In this document: one piece after another, positions 1-8,941 of the stretch | Layout: each line of letters starts with the position of its first letter | Numbering within the stretch: the first letter of the stretch is position 1 | From: Saprospiraceae bacterium | GTDB lineage: Bacteria; Bacteroidota; Bacteroidia; Chitinophagales; Saprospiraceae | Assembly (NCBI GenBank): GCA_016706365.1 | Contig: JADJJU010000023.1 | Coordinates: 248,001 to 312,000, forward strand | Reading direction: 5' to 3' | Length of the DNA stretch: 64,000 nucleotides | The notes under the pieces: model-generated | Database searches by the model: none | What the model was told of the DNA's origin: nothing | What the model saw: the letters and a program-made list of their open reading frames with translations, nothing else | Position numbers and translations under genes: made by a program

Positions 1-87
1 AATAACAAGTTGTTCTATTTTGCAAGAGATACAATCAGGCATATCCCTGCTTACCAGGACCCCGCTAAAGTTTTAGAGGATAAATAG
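1..87 (+). CDS. C-terminal end of an unknown protein (partial)
   Basis: The first reading frame is open from the window edge to a TAG stop, giving 28 residues ending in VLEDK. The piece contains the stretch FYFARDTIRHIP. It is too short to assign a family. The next gene is convergent and starts its stop codon 30 bases later, so this is the last gene of a rightward unit. It is called coding only because the frame is open and the composition looks protein-like. Confidence 0.4.
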   Translation, partial: NNKLFYFARDTIRHIPAYQDPAKVLEDK

Positions 88-116
88 ATTTGGCCGATGA
101 AATTTAAAGGCATTGT

Positions 117-1130
117 TTATTTTTTCAACAGCTCTGCTAACTCAAGCAACTCCTTTGACTTACTATAATCCGGGTTTTGTGCAAATTCTAATATTAGACT
201 TCTGGGAGTATAACCATCCTTAGCTTTGAAGTCGGGATCAGCACCATATTCGAGCAAAATCTGTGCTATTTCCCAATTTCCGTTATAGCAAAGATCCCAC
301 ATTATACTTGTCTTACTATCAATTGAGTTATTCATAAATATTACTTCAGGATCAGCTCCATTTTCAAGCAGAACCCGCACAGAGCCTTTTGGATCTCTAC
401 TTGAGCTTGATGCTGATAATAAGGCCGGTCGATCGTAATAAATATCACGTGCATTCGGATCTGCACCTTTTTGAATCAAAAAAAAAATCAAATCCGGGTT
501 TCCTCCGGCACAGGCAGTTATAAAAATAGGACTTTCACCCTGAATATCTGCAATTTTCAATGTAGCTCCAGCCTCGAAAAGTAGCTTTACATTTTGAAGA
601 AAATCCTTTTGGTGATGCAGGGTATAGGCAGCTTCAGCTATGGCATATCCTAATAATTCTCCTTCTTTAGATGCTAATTCCGGATTTTGTTCAATCCATT
701 TCTTAACACCGGAAGTGTCTGCTCTCTGGATAAGTCTGGCTACTTTTTCTAAATTAGCATCTTCAAAAATTGGTTTTGCTTCCTCTCTTTTAATTGCAGC
801 TCTTCTTTTCATTTTGTCCAACTGAGGGAGTAAAGCAAAAAAGCATATTGGTATTATTACCAATGCTAATCCTAAATAACGGGTCCAGGTCCAGGGAAGT
901 AAATTGAGCGTCAATAATATAAGCATTAAAAATAAAGCCAAATAATTGATTCCTTCACTCAATCCTTTTGTAGCAGCATCGCCGCCCTTTGAGGGGAAAA
1001 TTGTCATACCAATGAAAATCAGAGCCAGGAAAGCTATGATGATCCAATTAAGAAATGTCACTAATTTAAGAATGGTCATTATTTTAATGTTTACCGGGAT
1101 TTTGCAACAAGTTAAATACCCATTATTCAA
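117..1130 (-). CDS. membrane protein with C-terminal ankyrin repeats
   Basis: This 337-residue protein begins with about three hydrophobic segments (near residues 20-46, 63-80 and 84-103). A short basic linker (KMKRRAAIKREE) follows, then a soluble ankyrin-repeat domain from about residue 150 to 325. The repeats show the usual words such as GADPNARD, NGADPEV and YGADPDFKAKDGYTP. Ankyrin repeats bind other proteins, and here they should face the cytoplasm; the partner is unknown. The ATG at 1130 has an AGGAG about 8 bases upstream, which supports it. An alternative ATG at residue 18 is also reasonable. The gene stands alone, convergent with the fragment at the left edge. Confidence 0.8.
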   Translation of the reverse strand: MNNGYLTCCKIPVNIKIMTILKLVTFLNWIIIAFLALIFIGMTIFPSKGGDAATKGLSEGINYLALFLMLILLTLNLLPWTWTRYLGLALVIIPICFFALLPQLDKMKRRAAIKREEAKPIFEDANLEKVARLIQRADTSGVKKWIEQNPELASKEGELLGYAIAEAAYTLHHQKDFLQNVKLLFEAGATLKIADIQGESPIFITACAGGNPDLIFFLIQKGADPNARDIYYDRPALLSASSSSRDPKGSVRVLLENGADPEVIFMNNSIDSKTSIMWDLCYNGNWEIAQILLEYGADPDFKAKDGYTPRSLILEFAQNPDYSKSKELLELAELLKK

Positions 1131-1508
1131 TCTCCTGAAAGTGAATAGAAAAATCTAATTGAATAGGGTTGAAAAGCCACCAGAGTGCCGTGTTTTCAAG
1201 ATTAAATTATTAAAGATTTCTTTGAATTCCGGGAGTCAATTCGGTAGTTCTTATGCTGATCTGGTATAGCTCAGGATTATAATTATACTCATGTCCTTCC
1301 AGATGGATATCAGAAGATTACTGTTATTGGAGACTCCCTGACACTTCTTACTAATGATTCCGCACCATTTGATTATTAAAAGTATCTCAACTTCACCTGC
1401 TCTGAAATTTTCTGTTACAGATAGCCTTCAGAGAGAGAATAGTGTCGCAAATTCACTTTCCAATATTTGGATTGATAAGACCAGACTAGATATCGGTTTT
1501 TACCGGGA
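1131..1508. other. spacer with a possible decayed coding remnant
   Basis: No intact gene is seen. In the plus-strand frame at 1269-1379 there is an open stretch reading YTHVLPDGYQKITVIG and ending in TAA. It resembles the end of a PKD-type domain of the kind common in secreted Bacteroidota proteins. A stop codon lies just upstream, and no start or signal peptide is present. It could be the relic of an exported protein gene, or chance. Confidence 0.25.
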
Positions 1509-3293
1509 TCAGCGTTTTATTAAGACCTTGGACCCAAAACTTCTTGAGTCCTTCATATTATTTGCACTTATCCAATAAACTCCAGCAGGGATATTCATTG
1601 AATTTAATGATATTTCAGAAACATTTGATGAACGCTGCCATGTCTGAATTTTTTGTCCCTGGGCATTCCACAAGCTGAAACGGATTGTTTGATCCGGTAA
1701 ATCTGAGGTATCCAGATAAAATACATCATTTGTAGGATTGGGATAAATTTTCCACTTAGCCTGTTCTGCAGGCGAAGCTTCCGAAGAGGATATTAACCTT
1801 TTTATTTTTATACTCTTACAACCAATATTATCAGCAGTATTAATATCATAGGGCATGAGAAGAGGGTATGCGAAAATGCAAGGCATATAAAATTCAATTG
1901 AATCGCCGGCATCAGTAAAGGCATAATTATAAAGACTTAATTGTATATTGAACTTACTGGATTCATTTTGTCCTAAGGACACAATTTCGTCTTTTGTATG
2001 TAAAGCACCACAGAACTGTGGCCAACTTAAATAATAGACCAACCTGATTCCATCTAAAGTTTCGGGTTGTTTATTGGTAACTTCAATTTCCGCATTTACA
2101 TTTAAAGCAAAATTCCATGGTTGCGAAATTAGCTGATGATCTATAATCTCCAGATTCACTGCAATATCAGTTCGTTCAGGAGTAAACAAAGTAAGATCAC
2201 TTAAGTCATAAGTTTGATAAACACCTTGTGCTCCATCCGGACTTATTCCAAATAAAAACAAAGAATCGAGATTCCCTTTCAATTCAATATCAGATAATGT
2301 ATGGAGGATAGTATCTCTTGAAATCTCAGTAAGATCGGAAAGACGAATTCTTAAAACTTCCAGCATTTTTGAGCTGGAATCAAGTGGAGGAGGCCCTAAG
2401 TCATTTGTCCCAAATAAATAATGCCCTTCATACGACCATTGACCTGCATTTGTTACATCAGGATTTGAGATTATTTCATTTAAGTGATAGTCCAGAATGG
2501 AAACTTGCCCTCCATGAACGACAAGAATTCTGTCATATCCCAGATGTTTTACAAAATTTATATCGCTAAAGGTTTTAATATTATATAACTCATTCCCGTA
2601 CAATGCGGCCGGACTCGCAGAAAACAACAAATCTTTATAAGCAACTATGTACAGAATATCGCTATCCCATCCATTCATACCGTAATCGGCTTTAATAAGA
2701 TGCAGAGGTTTGGAAGGATTGTCAGGCATAGGGTGTTCCAGTGGATAAAGCTTTTCCTGTGAAAGATCAAAATGAAAGATTTGACCGGTAGAATCCGCTA
2801 TTAACAAATTTTCACCATTATCTGATATTATCAATTCCTCATAATGATCCCAGGCATTATTGTCAAAACCGCCAAACACATTTGAAAGATAATTTCCCTC
2901 CAGGTCAAAATAATATATTCCAGCCCCAATAAGACCACCTACATCAGAATACATGGTAATAGTTGATACAGCAATTGAATCATTTCTTACAAATACTTCT
3001 TTCACAAATGTCTCGGCCAAGTCATGATGCGATATAGTTTTTCCATTTTTAATAAAACTGATACTATTCGACTCGCAGATACTTCTATTATAAGTAGCTA
3101 CCGCAAAAAATCCAGGCCCCAAATATTTAATTAATTCGATTTTTTCCTTTGCAAATACCACATTCTCATCTATTAGTCTTTGCGCCTTTAAAGTAGAAAT
3201 TGATACAATTAGTAAAAGCATTAACACTGATAATTTACCAAAATTCACAGAGAGAGAAATAATAGAGAATTTAAAGCAGGCTTTGGAAGTCAT
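1509..3293 (-). CDS. exported protein with T9SS type A sorting domain
   Basis: This is a 594-residue secreted protein of unknown function. The N-terminus has a signal peptide ending near STLKAQ (about residue 37). The middle (about 40-400) is built of short beta-rich stretches with DSTGQIFHFDLS-type words, suggesting a propeller-like fold. The C-terminal 80 residues hold KIYPNPTNDVFYLD, then GQKIQTW and PAGVYWISA, the typical T9SS type A sorting domain that directs export across the outer membrane and surface attachment. No catalytic motif was recognised. Two inverted repeats sit just upstream of the start. The gene is divergent from the fibre-like cluster at 3856. Confidence 0.8.
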   Translation of the reverse strand: MTSKACFKFSIISLSVNFGKLSVLMLLLIVSISTLKAQRLIDENVVFAKEKIELIKYLGPGFFAVATYNRSICESNSISFIKNGKTISHHDLAETFVKEVFVRNDSIAVSTITMYSDVGGLIGAGIYYFDLEGNYLSNVFGGFDNNAWDHYEELIISDNGENLLIADSTGQIFHFDLSQEKLYPLEHPMPDNPSKPLHLIKADYGMNGWDSDILYIVAYKDLLFSASPAALYGNELYNIKTFSDINFVKHLGYDRILVVHGGQVSILDYHLNEIISNPDVTNAGQWSYEGHYLFGTNDLGPPPLDSSSKMLEVLRIRLSDLTEISRDTILHTLSDIELKGNLDSLFLFGISPDGAQGVYQTYDLSDLTLFTPERTDIAVNLEIIDHQLISQPWNFALNVNAEIEVTNKQPETLDGIRLVYYLSWPQFCGALHTKDEIVSLGQNESSKFNIQLSLYNYAFTDAGDSIEFYMPCIFAYPLLMPYDINTADNIGCKSIKIKRLISSSEASPAEQAKWKIYPNPTNDVFYLDTSDLPDQTIRFSLWNAQGQKIQTWQRSSNVSEISLNSMNIPAGVYWISANNMKDSRSFGSKVLIKR

Positions 3294-3301
3294 ATCAAAT
3301 T

Positions 3302-3345
3302 GATTTAAATATTTAAATCGAAATAGTTTATAAGTTTAACTATTT
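3302..3345. promoter_or_regulatory. two adjacent inverted repeats upstream of the 3293 start
   Basis: GATTTAAATATTTAAATC at 3302-3319 is a perfect 18-base palindrome. It is followed at 3321-3345 by AAATAGTT and AACTATTT arms around a 9-base centre. They lie 9-52 bases upstream of the minus-strand start codon. An operator role is possible, but AT-rich palindromes also arise by chance. Confidence 0.3.
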
Positions 3346-3844
3346 AAGTTTTACGGAAAGTTCAGATTTTTCGCTGCGTTGAAGAAAGCAAAAATTCAAC
3401 ATATTTCAGTCTTTTCATTGGTTCGGGATTTATTCAAATAATAAATGAACACATATATAAGTAAAACCTTAATTCAAATCAATGATGCAAATGATTCCTC
3501 TTTTTCTGCCAGATTTTAAAATATGAATCCAACTATTATTTCCTGAAAGCTTAAAGCTCAAAATGTCTTGTTTGTAATATTCCTTACTTGAGTTTTGTAA
3601 GATAAATCTTCTCCGTATATAGTACAAAAACTACACGAATACAACATTATACATATATTTATTTTATAATATATTTGCTCAATATCAAAAATGGCATCTT
3701 CACTCAATAAAATACCTGTTTCACTAACATATTATAAAAAATCATACTATTTAACTTACGTTTGAAATCAATTCTGAATGGAGATTTAATTGAGTTGTTG
3801 CAGTATTGCAATTGCTCGATTACGCAAATCCCAATCTGAATTTT
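3346..3844. other. AT-rich divergent spacer before the fibre-like cluster
   Basis: No gene is seen in this roughly 500-base AT-rich stretch between divergent genes. It contains one perfect match to the Bacteroidota -7 element (3670-3677), listed separately. No riboswitch or RNA gene was recognised. Confidence 0.5.
3670..3677 (+). promoter_or_regulatory. candidate -7 element TATATTTG
   Basis: TATATTTG matches the TAnnTTTG -7 consensus of the Bacteroidota primary sigma factor. No clear TTG is seen 19-21 bases upstream, only AT-rich sequence. If used, it would drive the gene at 3856 with a leader of roughly 170 bases. Confidence 0.4.
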
Positions 3845-3849
3845 GGAGG
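3845..3849 (+). promoter_or_regulatory. GGAGG ribosome binding site for a GTG start
   Basis: GGAGG lies 6 bases before the GTG at 3856. Strong Shine-Dalgarno sites are uncommon in Bacteroidota, so this one argues for the GTG rather than the ATG at 3874, which has no such site. Confidence 0.6.
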
Positions 3850-3855
3850 ATTTGA

Positions 3856-6800
3856 GTGAAGATCATAGATATGGGTTTAGCAGTAAGACACACTTTTATA
3901 TTAAGATTCAGGATTGTATTCCTGTTATCTTTGATATGCTGGAGCTATGCCAGTCAAGCTATCAATAATGGAGATTCTGAAGAATCGATATTCAGGTTCT
4001 TTTTTGAAGAACCCGTTATAGGATTTACCGGAGTGCTGGCCCCAGCCCAATGGACCCTGGCAACAAATGGTGGAGATGGATATGCCAATATAAATAATGC
4101 ACCTGCCAGTATAGCCGTTTACGGCTCAGACAATCAGTCTGGTGCCACTAATTACACCATGTATTGCATTAATATTCCCGGTACACATTCTGGAATATTG
4201 AAATTCCAATGGAATTATATGACCTTCGACACAGATGGTCCCCAATACGATCCATTTGGTATTTCTATCAATGGAACGAATTCTCAATTGACTACAAATA
4301 ATGGAAACGATTCTCAATCCGGAAATTATCAATATCTCGCACAGGCCGGAGATCTTTTTTGTTTTTATGTTTACTCACTGGATCAGAGGTTTGGGCGGGC
4401 AATGGTGACATTGTCCAATTTCTCTTACTCGCCCCAGATATTTACCACCGTAACTAATTCTGGGACTTATATTGTACCACAGAATGTCAATGAGATAACT
4501 GTAAGGGCATGGGGTGGAGGAGGAGGCGGAGCAACAACAAATTCTACAGGAAAAGGCGCAGGAGGGGGTGGCGCATTTGCTTCAAGGACATTTAGTGTGA
4601 CTCCGGGCACATATAATATCACTATAGGCAATGGTGGTGGTCCGGGAGTGGCCGGGGGATTGACACAATTTGGAACAGGTACTCAGGTGCTGGCAAGAGG
4701 CGGGTCTGCTGGGAATAATAATAACGGTGGAACAGGAGGATTGGCTTCGACTAGTGTGGGGGCAATTCGCTTTAGCGGGGGAGCAGGAGGAAACGGACAT
4801 AATAGTGGAAACAACAGAGCCGGAGGGGGTGGTGGAGGATCAGCTTTTGAAACAGTTAATGGCAATGCAGGTACTAATGGCGCCAATAATTCCCCAGGTA
4901 CGGGAGGAACAGGCTCAGGAAATGGTGGTAATGGGGGCACGCCTTCAGGAAATGGCCAATCTGGCTTTGTACCAGGTGGAGGAGGCGGGGGCGGCGGAAG
5001 GTTTGGAACCAGCGGTAGTGGCGCCAGAGGCCAGATGATAATTAATCATAATTTCCCATTGATTCCCGATCCCAATCAATGCACAATAGTAGCTGCTAAC
5101 TCCAGTATTCCTGCTGATGGCCTTAGTTCTACACTGATTACAGTCCAGGCTAAGACTTCCAGCGGAACTAACATTCCTTTCGGTGGCGCAACAGTTACTT
5201 TAAATACTACTCTGGGATCGCTAAGTTCAGTGACCGATAATACAAATGGTACTTACACAGCATTATTAAGTACCGGAATTACTCCTGGGACTGCCGTAAT
5301 CACCGGAACGATTAATGCTCAAAATATTTTAGCCACTGCAGAAGTAGAGTTTACTTATGTGAGTGAACCTGTTGTTGTAGTTTTTAGTACACCCGGGGCA
5401 CACTCCTGGGTTATTCCTTCCGGAGTAACTGAAGTGGATGTGTTAATCGTGGGAGGTGGGGGAGGTGGTGGAACTTCCACTGCTTTCGCTAATGCAGGTT
5501 CGGGAGGTGGAGGAGCCGGAGGTTATATATATCTGCAAGATTACGATATCACATCTCTATCAAGTCCTGTAAGTATAGTGGTTGGAAATGGAGGGAATCC
5601 GGGTGTGGCTGGAAATAATTCCGGATCCAACGGAAGCAACAGCTCCTTTGCAACTCTGATCGGATTAGGAGGTGGAGGAGGAATTGGTGGAAATGGATCA
5701 GGAAATGCCGGTGGAAGCGGAGGTGGTTCGAGGGATGCTGCGGGTGGCAATGGTACACAACCTGCAAGTTCATCAGGTGGTCAGGGCAATAACGGAGGAA
5801 CATCAGGCGGATCTCCGGCCGGTGCAGCTGCTTCCGGTGGAGGCGGAGCGGGAGGGGCAGGAGAAAACAGAAGTGGTATAATTGGTGAAGCAGGCGGAAA
5901 TGGAGGCTTGGGATTACAAAACGATATTTCAGGTACTCCGCTTTTCTATGCCGGTGGTGGAGGTGCCGGAGCTGCTCAGACTACTACACCTGTAGGAATA
6001 GGCGGCTCAGGTGTAGGAGGAAATGGTGCTAATAATAATATAGCAGCAACTTCCGGATTAAACGGCACCGGAAGCGGTGGTGGTGGTGGGAATAACAACA
6101 GACAAGGAGCCGCTGGTGGAAGCGGAATAGTAATCATCAGATATGCCACAGGAGCTGCGCTGGAAGCAACAATCAGCTCAGGAACCAGCTGGTACATGAT
6201 TTCATCACCCTCACCTTCAATTACATATGAGGACTTATTGGACAATTTTATAACTCAGGGATTTTCAGGCTCCACTTACCCTGATCGTCAACCGAATCTG
6301 CTTTGGTTTGATGAGACGGATACACTGACTTCGAATATGAGCTGGAGGACTATCAGCTCCATTGGAAACAATGTGACTTCCGGCAGAGGATATTTTCTAT
6401 ACGTGTTTGGTGACATTGCGGCAGATCCATTATACAATTTGGCTTTACCCAGAAACTTGAGTATTCCTACAAATTCATTATTCTCAGGAACCTCTTTTGC
6501 TTATAATCAGTCAACTTTTCCGGTAACCTATACACCAAGAACTGGTACTCAAGATCCATCAGGTCCATTGGGTAATGAATTTTTTGAAACCAATATTGCT
6601 GATCTTGGCTGGAATTTATTAGGAAATCCTACAGGTGAATCTCTCAATTGGGGAGCAAGCAGCGGTTGGACAAAAACGAATCTTGACAATTCAATCTATA
6701 TATGGGATCCGGTTGATTCCGAATTTAAGGTTTTCAACGGCGTGACGGGCTCACACAATGGTCATATTGCTCCATTTAAAAGCTTTTGGATAAGAGCCAA

Positions 6801-7713
6801 TGCTTCAAATCCGGCCTTGAGTTTTACCGATCAGGTATTTACAGATGATGGTATATTTCAACGCAACGGAAATCCGGATCATATCACATTGCCGATTCAG
6901 CTGAAGAATACGAGTTTGCAGGCGCAGGCTTTTGTAAGTTTTATGGAGGATGCCGAAAAACTTGCAGATGCATGGGATGCATATATGCTGGAACCATTGT
7001 CGGATAGATGGCTGACCATGTTTACTTGCCCTTCACAATTTGATAAAATTCCACTCTCTATCAATGCTTTACCGGTAAAAAAAGCAGATGAATTTATAAA
7101 TATACCCTTGTATATCAATGGAATAGATAATGGTGAAAGTATTCATGGAGTCTTTAGTCTGAATTGGACCCTTCCTGAAAATTGGCCGGAAGAATGGACG
7201 ATAGAACTGCATGATCATTTACGCAGCAAGGCAATCTCGATGAAGGATAACCAGAGGTATGAGTTTTATTTTAAAACAGAATTAGATGCACAGGAAACCC
7301 CGGGAGGATCAAATGTGATGAAGGAATTACCGACGAAAATGGTTCATTACTCTTTGCCTGAAGATTTACTCTCCAGCAGGGATCAAAATCAACCATTTTC
7401 AATCATCATTCACAAGAATGGCCATGTTGGCGATCCACTGTATTTGTCAAAAGAGATGAAACTAATTAATACTTATCCTAATCCCTTCTCCGATTTTACA
7501 AAAATTCAAATTGAAATGCCGGAGCCTGGGTTTGTGGATTTGGAATTATACGATATCAGTGGCAGATTGATGGATTTCAAAAAACAAATTGGATTGGATG
7601 GGGGCCGTCAAACACTTGAATATCATCCCAATAATTTGAAAGCCGGTTTGTATGTATTACATATCAAATCAGTTTTTGGAAACGGACAATTAAAATTATT
7701 ATATAATAAGTAG
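3856..7713 (+). CDS. giant glycine-rich T9SS-exported surface protein, candidate fibre adhesin
   Basis: This is a 1285-residue exported protein. Order of parts: signal peptide to about residue 36; a jelly-roll-like region to about 190; a first glycine-rich domain (195-395) opening with GTYIVPQNVNEITVRAWGG; an invasin-like Ig domain (about 400-498, with SSIPADGLSSTLITV); a second glycine-rich domain (505-765) opening with HSWVIPSGVTEVDVLIVGG; a beta-rich region; and a T9SS sorting domain from about 1200 (TYPNPFSD, LKAGLYVLHIK). Such glycine-rich modules are known from adhesins and may pack as polyglycine helices. It is the first gene of the cluster, 1 base before the next. A tip or surface adhesin role is inferred from domains and context. 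Confidence 0.8.
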   Translation: MKIIDMGLAVRHTFILRFRIVFLLSLICWSYASQAINNGDSEESIFRFFFEEPVIGFTGVLAPAQWTLATNGGDGYANINNAPASIAVYGSDNQSGATNYTMYCINIPGTHSGILKFQWNYMTFDTDGPQYDPFGISINGTNSQLTTNNGNDSQSGNYQYLAQAGDLFCFYVYSLDQRFGRAMVTLSNFSYSPQIFTTVTNSGTYIVPQNVNEITVRAWGGGGGGATTNSTGKGAGGGGAFASRTFSVTPGTYNITIGNGGGPGVAGGLTQFGTGTQVLARGGSAGNNNNGGTGGLASTSVGAIRFSGGAGGNGHNSGNNRAGGGGGGSAFETVNGNAGTNGANNSPGTGGTGSGNGGNGGTPSGNGQSGFVPGGGGGGGGRFGTSGSGARGQMIINHNFPLIPDPNQCTIVAANSSIPADGLSSTLITVQAKTSSGTNIPFGGATVTLNTTLGSLSSVTDNTNGTYTALLSTGITPGTAVITGTINAQNILATAEVEFTYVSEPVVVVFSTPGAHSWVIPSGVTEVDVLIVGGGGGGGTSTAFANAGSGGGGAGGYIYLQDYDITSLSSPVSIVVGNGGNPGVAGNNSGSNGSNSSFATLIGLGGGGGIGGNGSGNAGGSGGGSRDAAGGNGTQPASSSGGQGNNGGTSGGSPAGAAASGGGGAGGAGENRSGIIGEAGGNGGLGLQNDISGTPLFYAGGGGAGAAQTTTPVGIGGSGVGGNGANNNIAATSGLNGTGSGGGGGNNNRQGAAGGSGIVIIRYATGAALEATISSGTSWYMISSPSPSITYEDLLDNFITQGFSGSTYPDRQPNLLWFDETDTLTSNMSWRTISSIGNNVTSGRGYFLYVFGDIAADPLYNLALPRNLSIPTNSLFSGTSFAYNQSTFPVTYTPRTGTQDPSGPLGNEFFETNIADLGWNLLGNPTGESLNWGASSGWTKTNLDNSIYIWDPVDSEFKVFNGVTGSHNGHIAPFKSFWIRANASNPALSFTDQVFTDDGIFQRNGNPDHITLPIQLKNTSLQAQAFVSFMEDAEKLADAWDAYMLEPLSDRWLTMFTCPSQFDKIPLSINALPVKKADEFINIPLYINGIDNGESIHGVFSLNWTLPENWPEEWTIELHDHLRSKAISMKDNQRYEFYFKTELDAQETPGGSNVMKELPTKMVHYSLPEDLLSSRDQNQPFSIIIHKNGHVGDPLYLSKEMKLINTYPNPFSDFTKIQIEMPEPGFVDLELYDISGRLMDFKKQIGLDGGRQTLEYHPNNLKAGLYVLHIKSVFGNGQLKLLYNK

Positions 7714-7714
7714 T

Positions 7715-8272
7715 ATGATTTATTGTATATATAAACATTTGTATTTAAATATATTAAAATATAAACTCACCATTAGTGTATTCAAGGTGGGTTTACTTTT
7801 AGTATGTTCAGTTCTGAGTATTTCAAATATTCAGGCTCAATCTGTGGTCAATATTAAAGTGAATGCATCTGTTCCTGACATGAGTGAAATTGACATCATT
7901 GTAGTCAATTCTCTTGTGATTGATGATACGAAGTCTGTAAATGGAAAACTAAATATCAAACCAAATCAGGATGCTGAAGCAGGTATGATCAGAATCAAGG
8001 GCAGTCCGAGGGCCCGCTTCAGTATTATCTTTTTGGATTACATGGAACTCGGACATTCAAACGGAGAAGGAAGTCTGAGATTTAAATTTAAAGTGAGTGG
8101 ATTTCCAAAAGATAATCAACAGGCCTCTCAGCTGATGGATCCTTTGATCCGCGAATTAAATTTTAGCGAGAGCGGAGAATACTTCTTATGGATTGGAGGT
8201 GAAATGAACTTTGAGGGAATACTGCCCGGGAATTACGAAGGAATTTTTGCATTTGAAATAGAATACTTATGA
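7715..8272 (+). CDS. small secreted subunit-like protein 1 (DUF4402-like)
   Basis: This 185-residue protein has a long N-terminal region with a signal peptide ending at NIQAQ (about residue 42). The mature part is all beta-like and ends in PGNYEGIFAFEIEYL. That pattern (PG-x-Y followed by alternating hydrophobics and a final Y) is shared with the next two genes and is typical of DUF4402 and spore-coat-U-like subunit proteins linked to chaperone-usher systems. The start codon is 1 base after the giant protein's stop, and the end overlaps the next gene by 4 bases, so the genes are translationally coupled. A minor subunit or adaptor role is inferred. Confidence 0.65.
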   Translation: MIYCIYKHLYLNILKYKLTISVFKVGLLLVCSVLSISNIQAQSVVNIKVNASVPDMSEIDIIVVNSLVIDDTKSVNGKLNIKPNQDAEAGMIRIKGSPRARFSIIFLDYMELGHSNGEGSLRFKFKVSGFPKDNQQASQLMDPLIRELNFSESGEYFLWIGGEMNFEGILPGNYEGIFAFEIEYL

Positions 8273-8871
8273 ATCGTAAATCATATCAATTCTGTCTGAT
8301 TATATTTTTGCAATTTGCTGTCCATCAGACTAATATTGCACAGAGAATAAGTTTCGGAACCTATGCTTCTGAGGGAATAATGATACAAAATTTGGTCCCA
8401 CAGGGGCTGGATTTCAATTTGGCAGCAGGAGGAGTGCTTGTCGCAGGATTGAACCAAACAGTACAGGTGGGCTTAATGGATGATGAAGCTGTAGTGCTTG
8501 AAATCCAGGCTCAGGCCGACCTGGATATTACCGTGGAAATAGAAATTCCGGCCTTTTTGATGCTGAATGTGTCAAATACCATCCCGGTCAGTTTAAATTG
8601 GGCTTATTCCAATACCGGCGCTGTGGATATTATGACAGCGCGATCACAGGCAGTTACCTTGCCATCCGGATTTCAAACTTTTACTATTCCGGTAATCAGA
8701 AGAAGCTCCGGCGCGCCCGGCCCACCGCCCACTCCATCGCATCAAGGTTATGCAGCCCCAACGGGCACAGCTTATTTATTCATTTATGGAAATCTGGGCC
8801 CGATTGGGAATATTAATGCGGGCCAGTATGATGGCATAATCAATGTGACAGTTTCTTATACCCAAATATAA
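8269..8871 (+). CDS. small secreted subunit-like protein 2 (DUF4402-like)
   Basis: This 200-residue protein has a signal peptide ending near TNIAQ (about 25). The mature part includes ISFGTYASEGIMIQNL and a proline-rich loop (GAPGPPPTPSHQG, around 150), and closes with AGQYDGIINVTVSYTQI, the same final-strand pattern as its neighbours. It overlaps the upstream gene by 4 bases (ATGA). Its predicted size and layout fit a fibre subunit. The three subunits share little sequence beyond the C-terminal strand, so each may hold a different place in the structure. Function is inferred from the cluster. Confidence 0.65.
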   Translation: MNRKSYQFCLIIFLQFAVHQTNIAQRISFGTYASEGIMIQNLVPQGLDFNLAAGGVLVAGLNQTVQVGLMDDEAVVLEIQAQADLDITVEIEIPAFLMLNVSNTIPVSLNWAYSNTGAVDIMTARSQAVTLPSGFQTFTIPVIRRSSGAPGPPPTPSHQGYAAPTGTAYLFIYGNLGPIGNINAGQYDGIINVTVSYTQI

Positions 8872-8941
8872 AATGTTGTTTATCATGTATATGTGTATTA
8901 GTTTTATTTTTAATATTTTTTATTTATTTAAATTTTTTCTC

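Noticed and set aside
1354..1578. Plus-strand frame of 74 codons at the end of the T9SS gene.
   Set aside because: It overlaps the well-supported minus-strand gene and has no protein-family character.
4683..4940. Proline-rich minus-strand frames inside the glycine-rich gene.
   Set aside because: They are mirror images of GGN glycine codons on the plus strand; no start signals or family match.
5541..6245. More antisense proline/leucine-rich frames in the second glycine-rich domain.
   Set aside because: Same cause: long open antisense frames come from GC-biased glycine codons.
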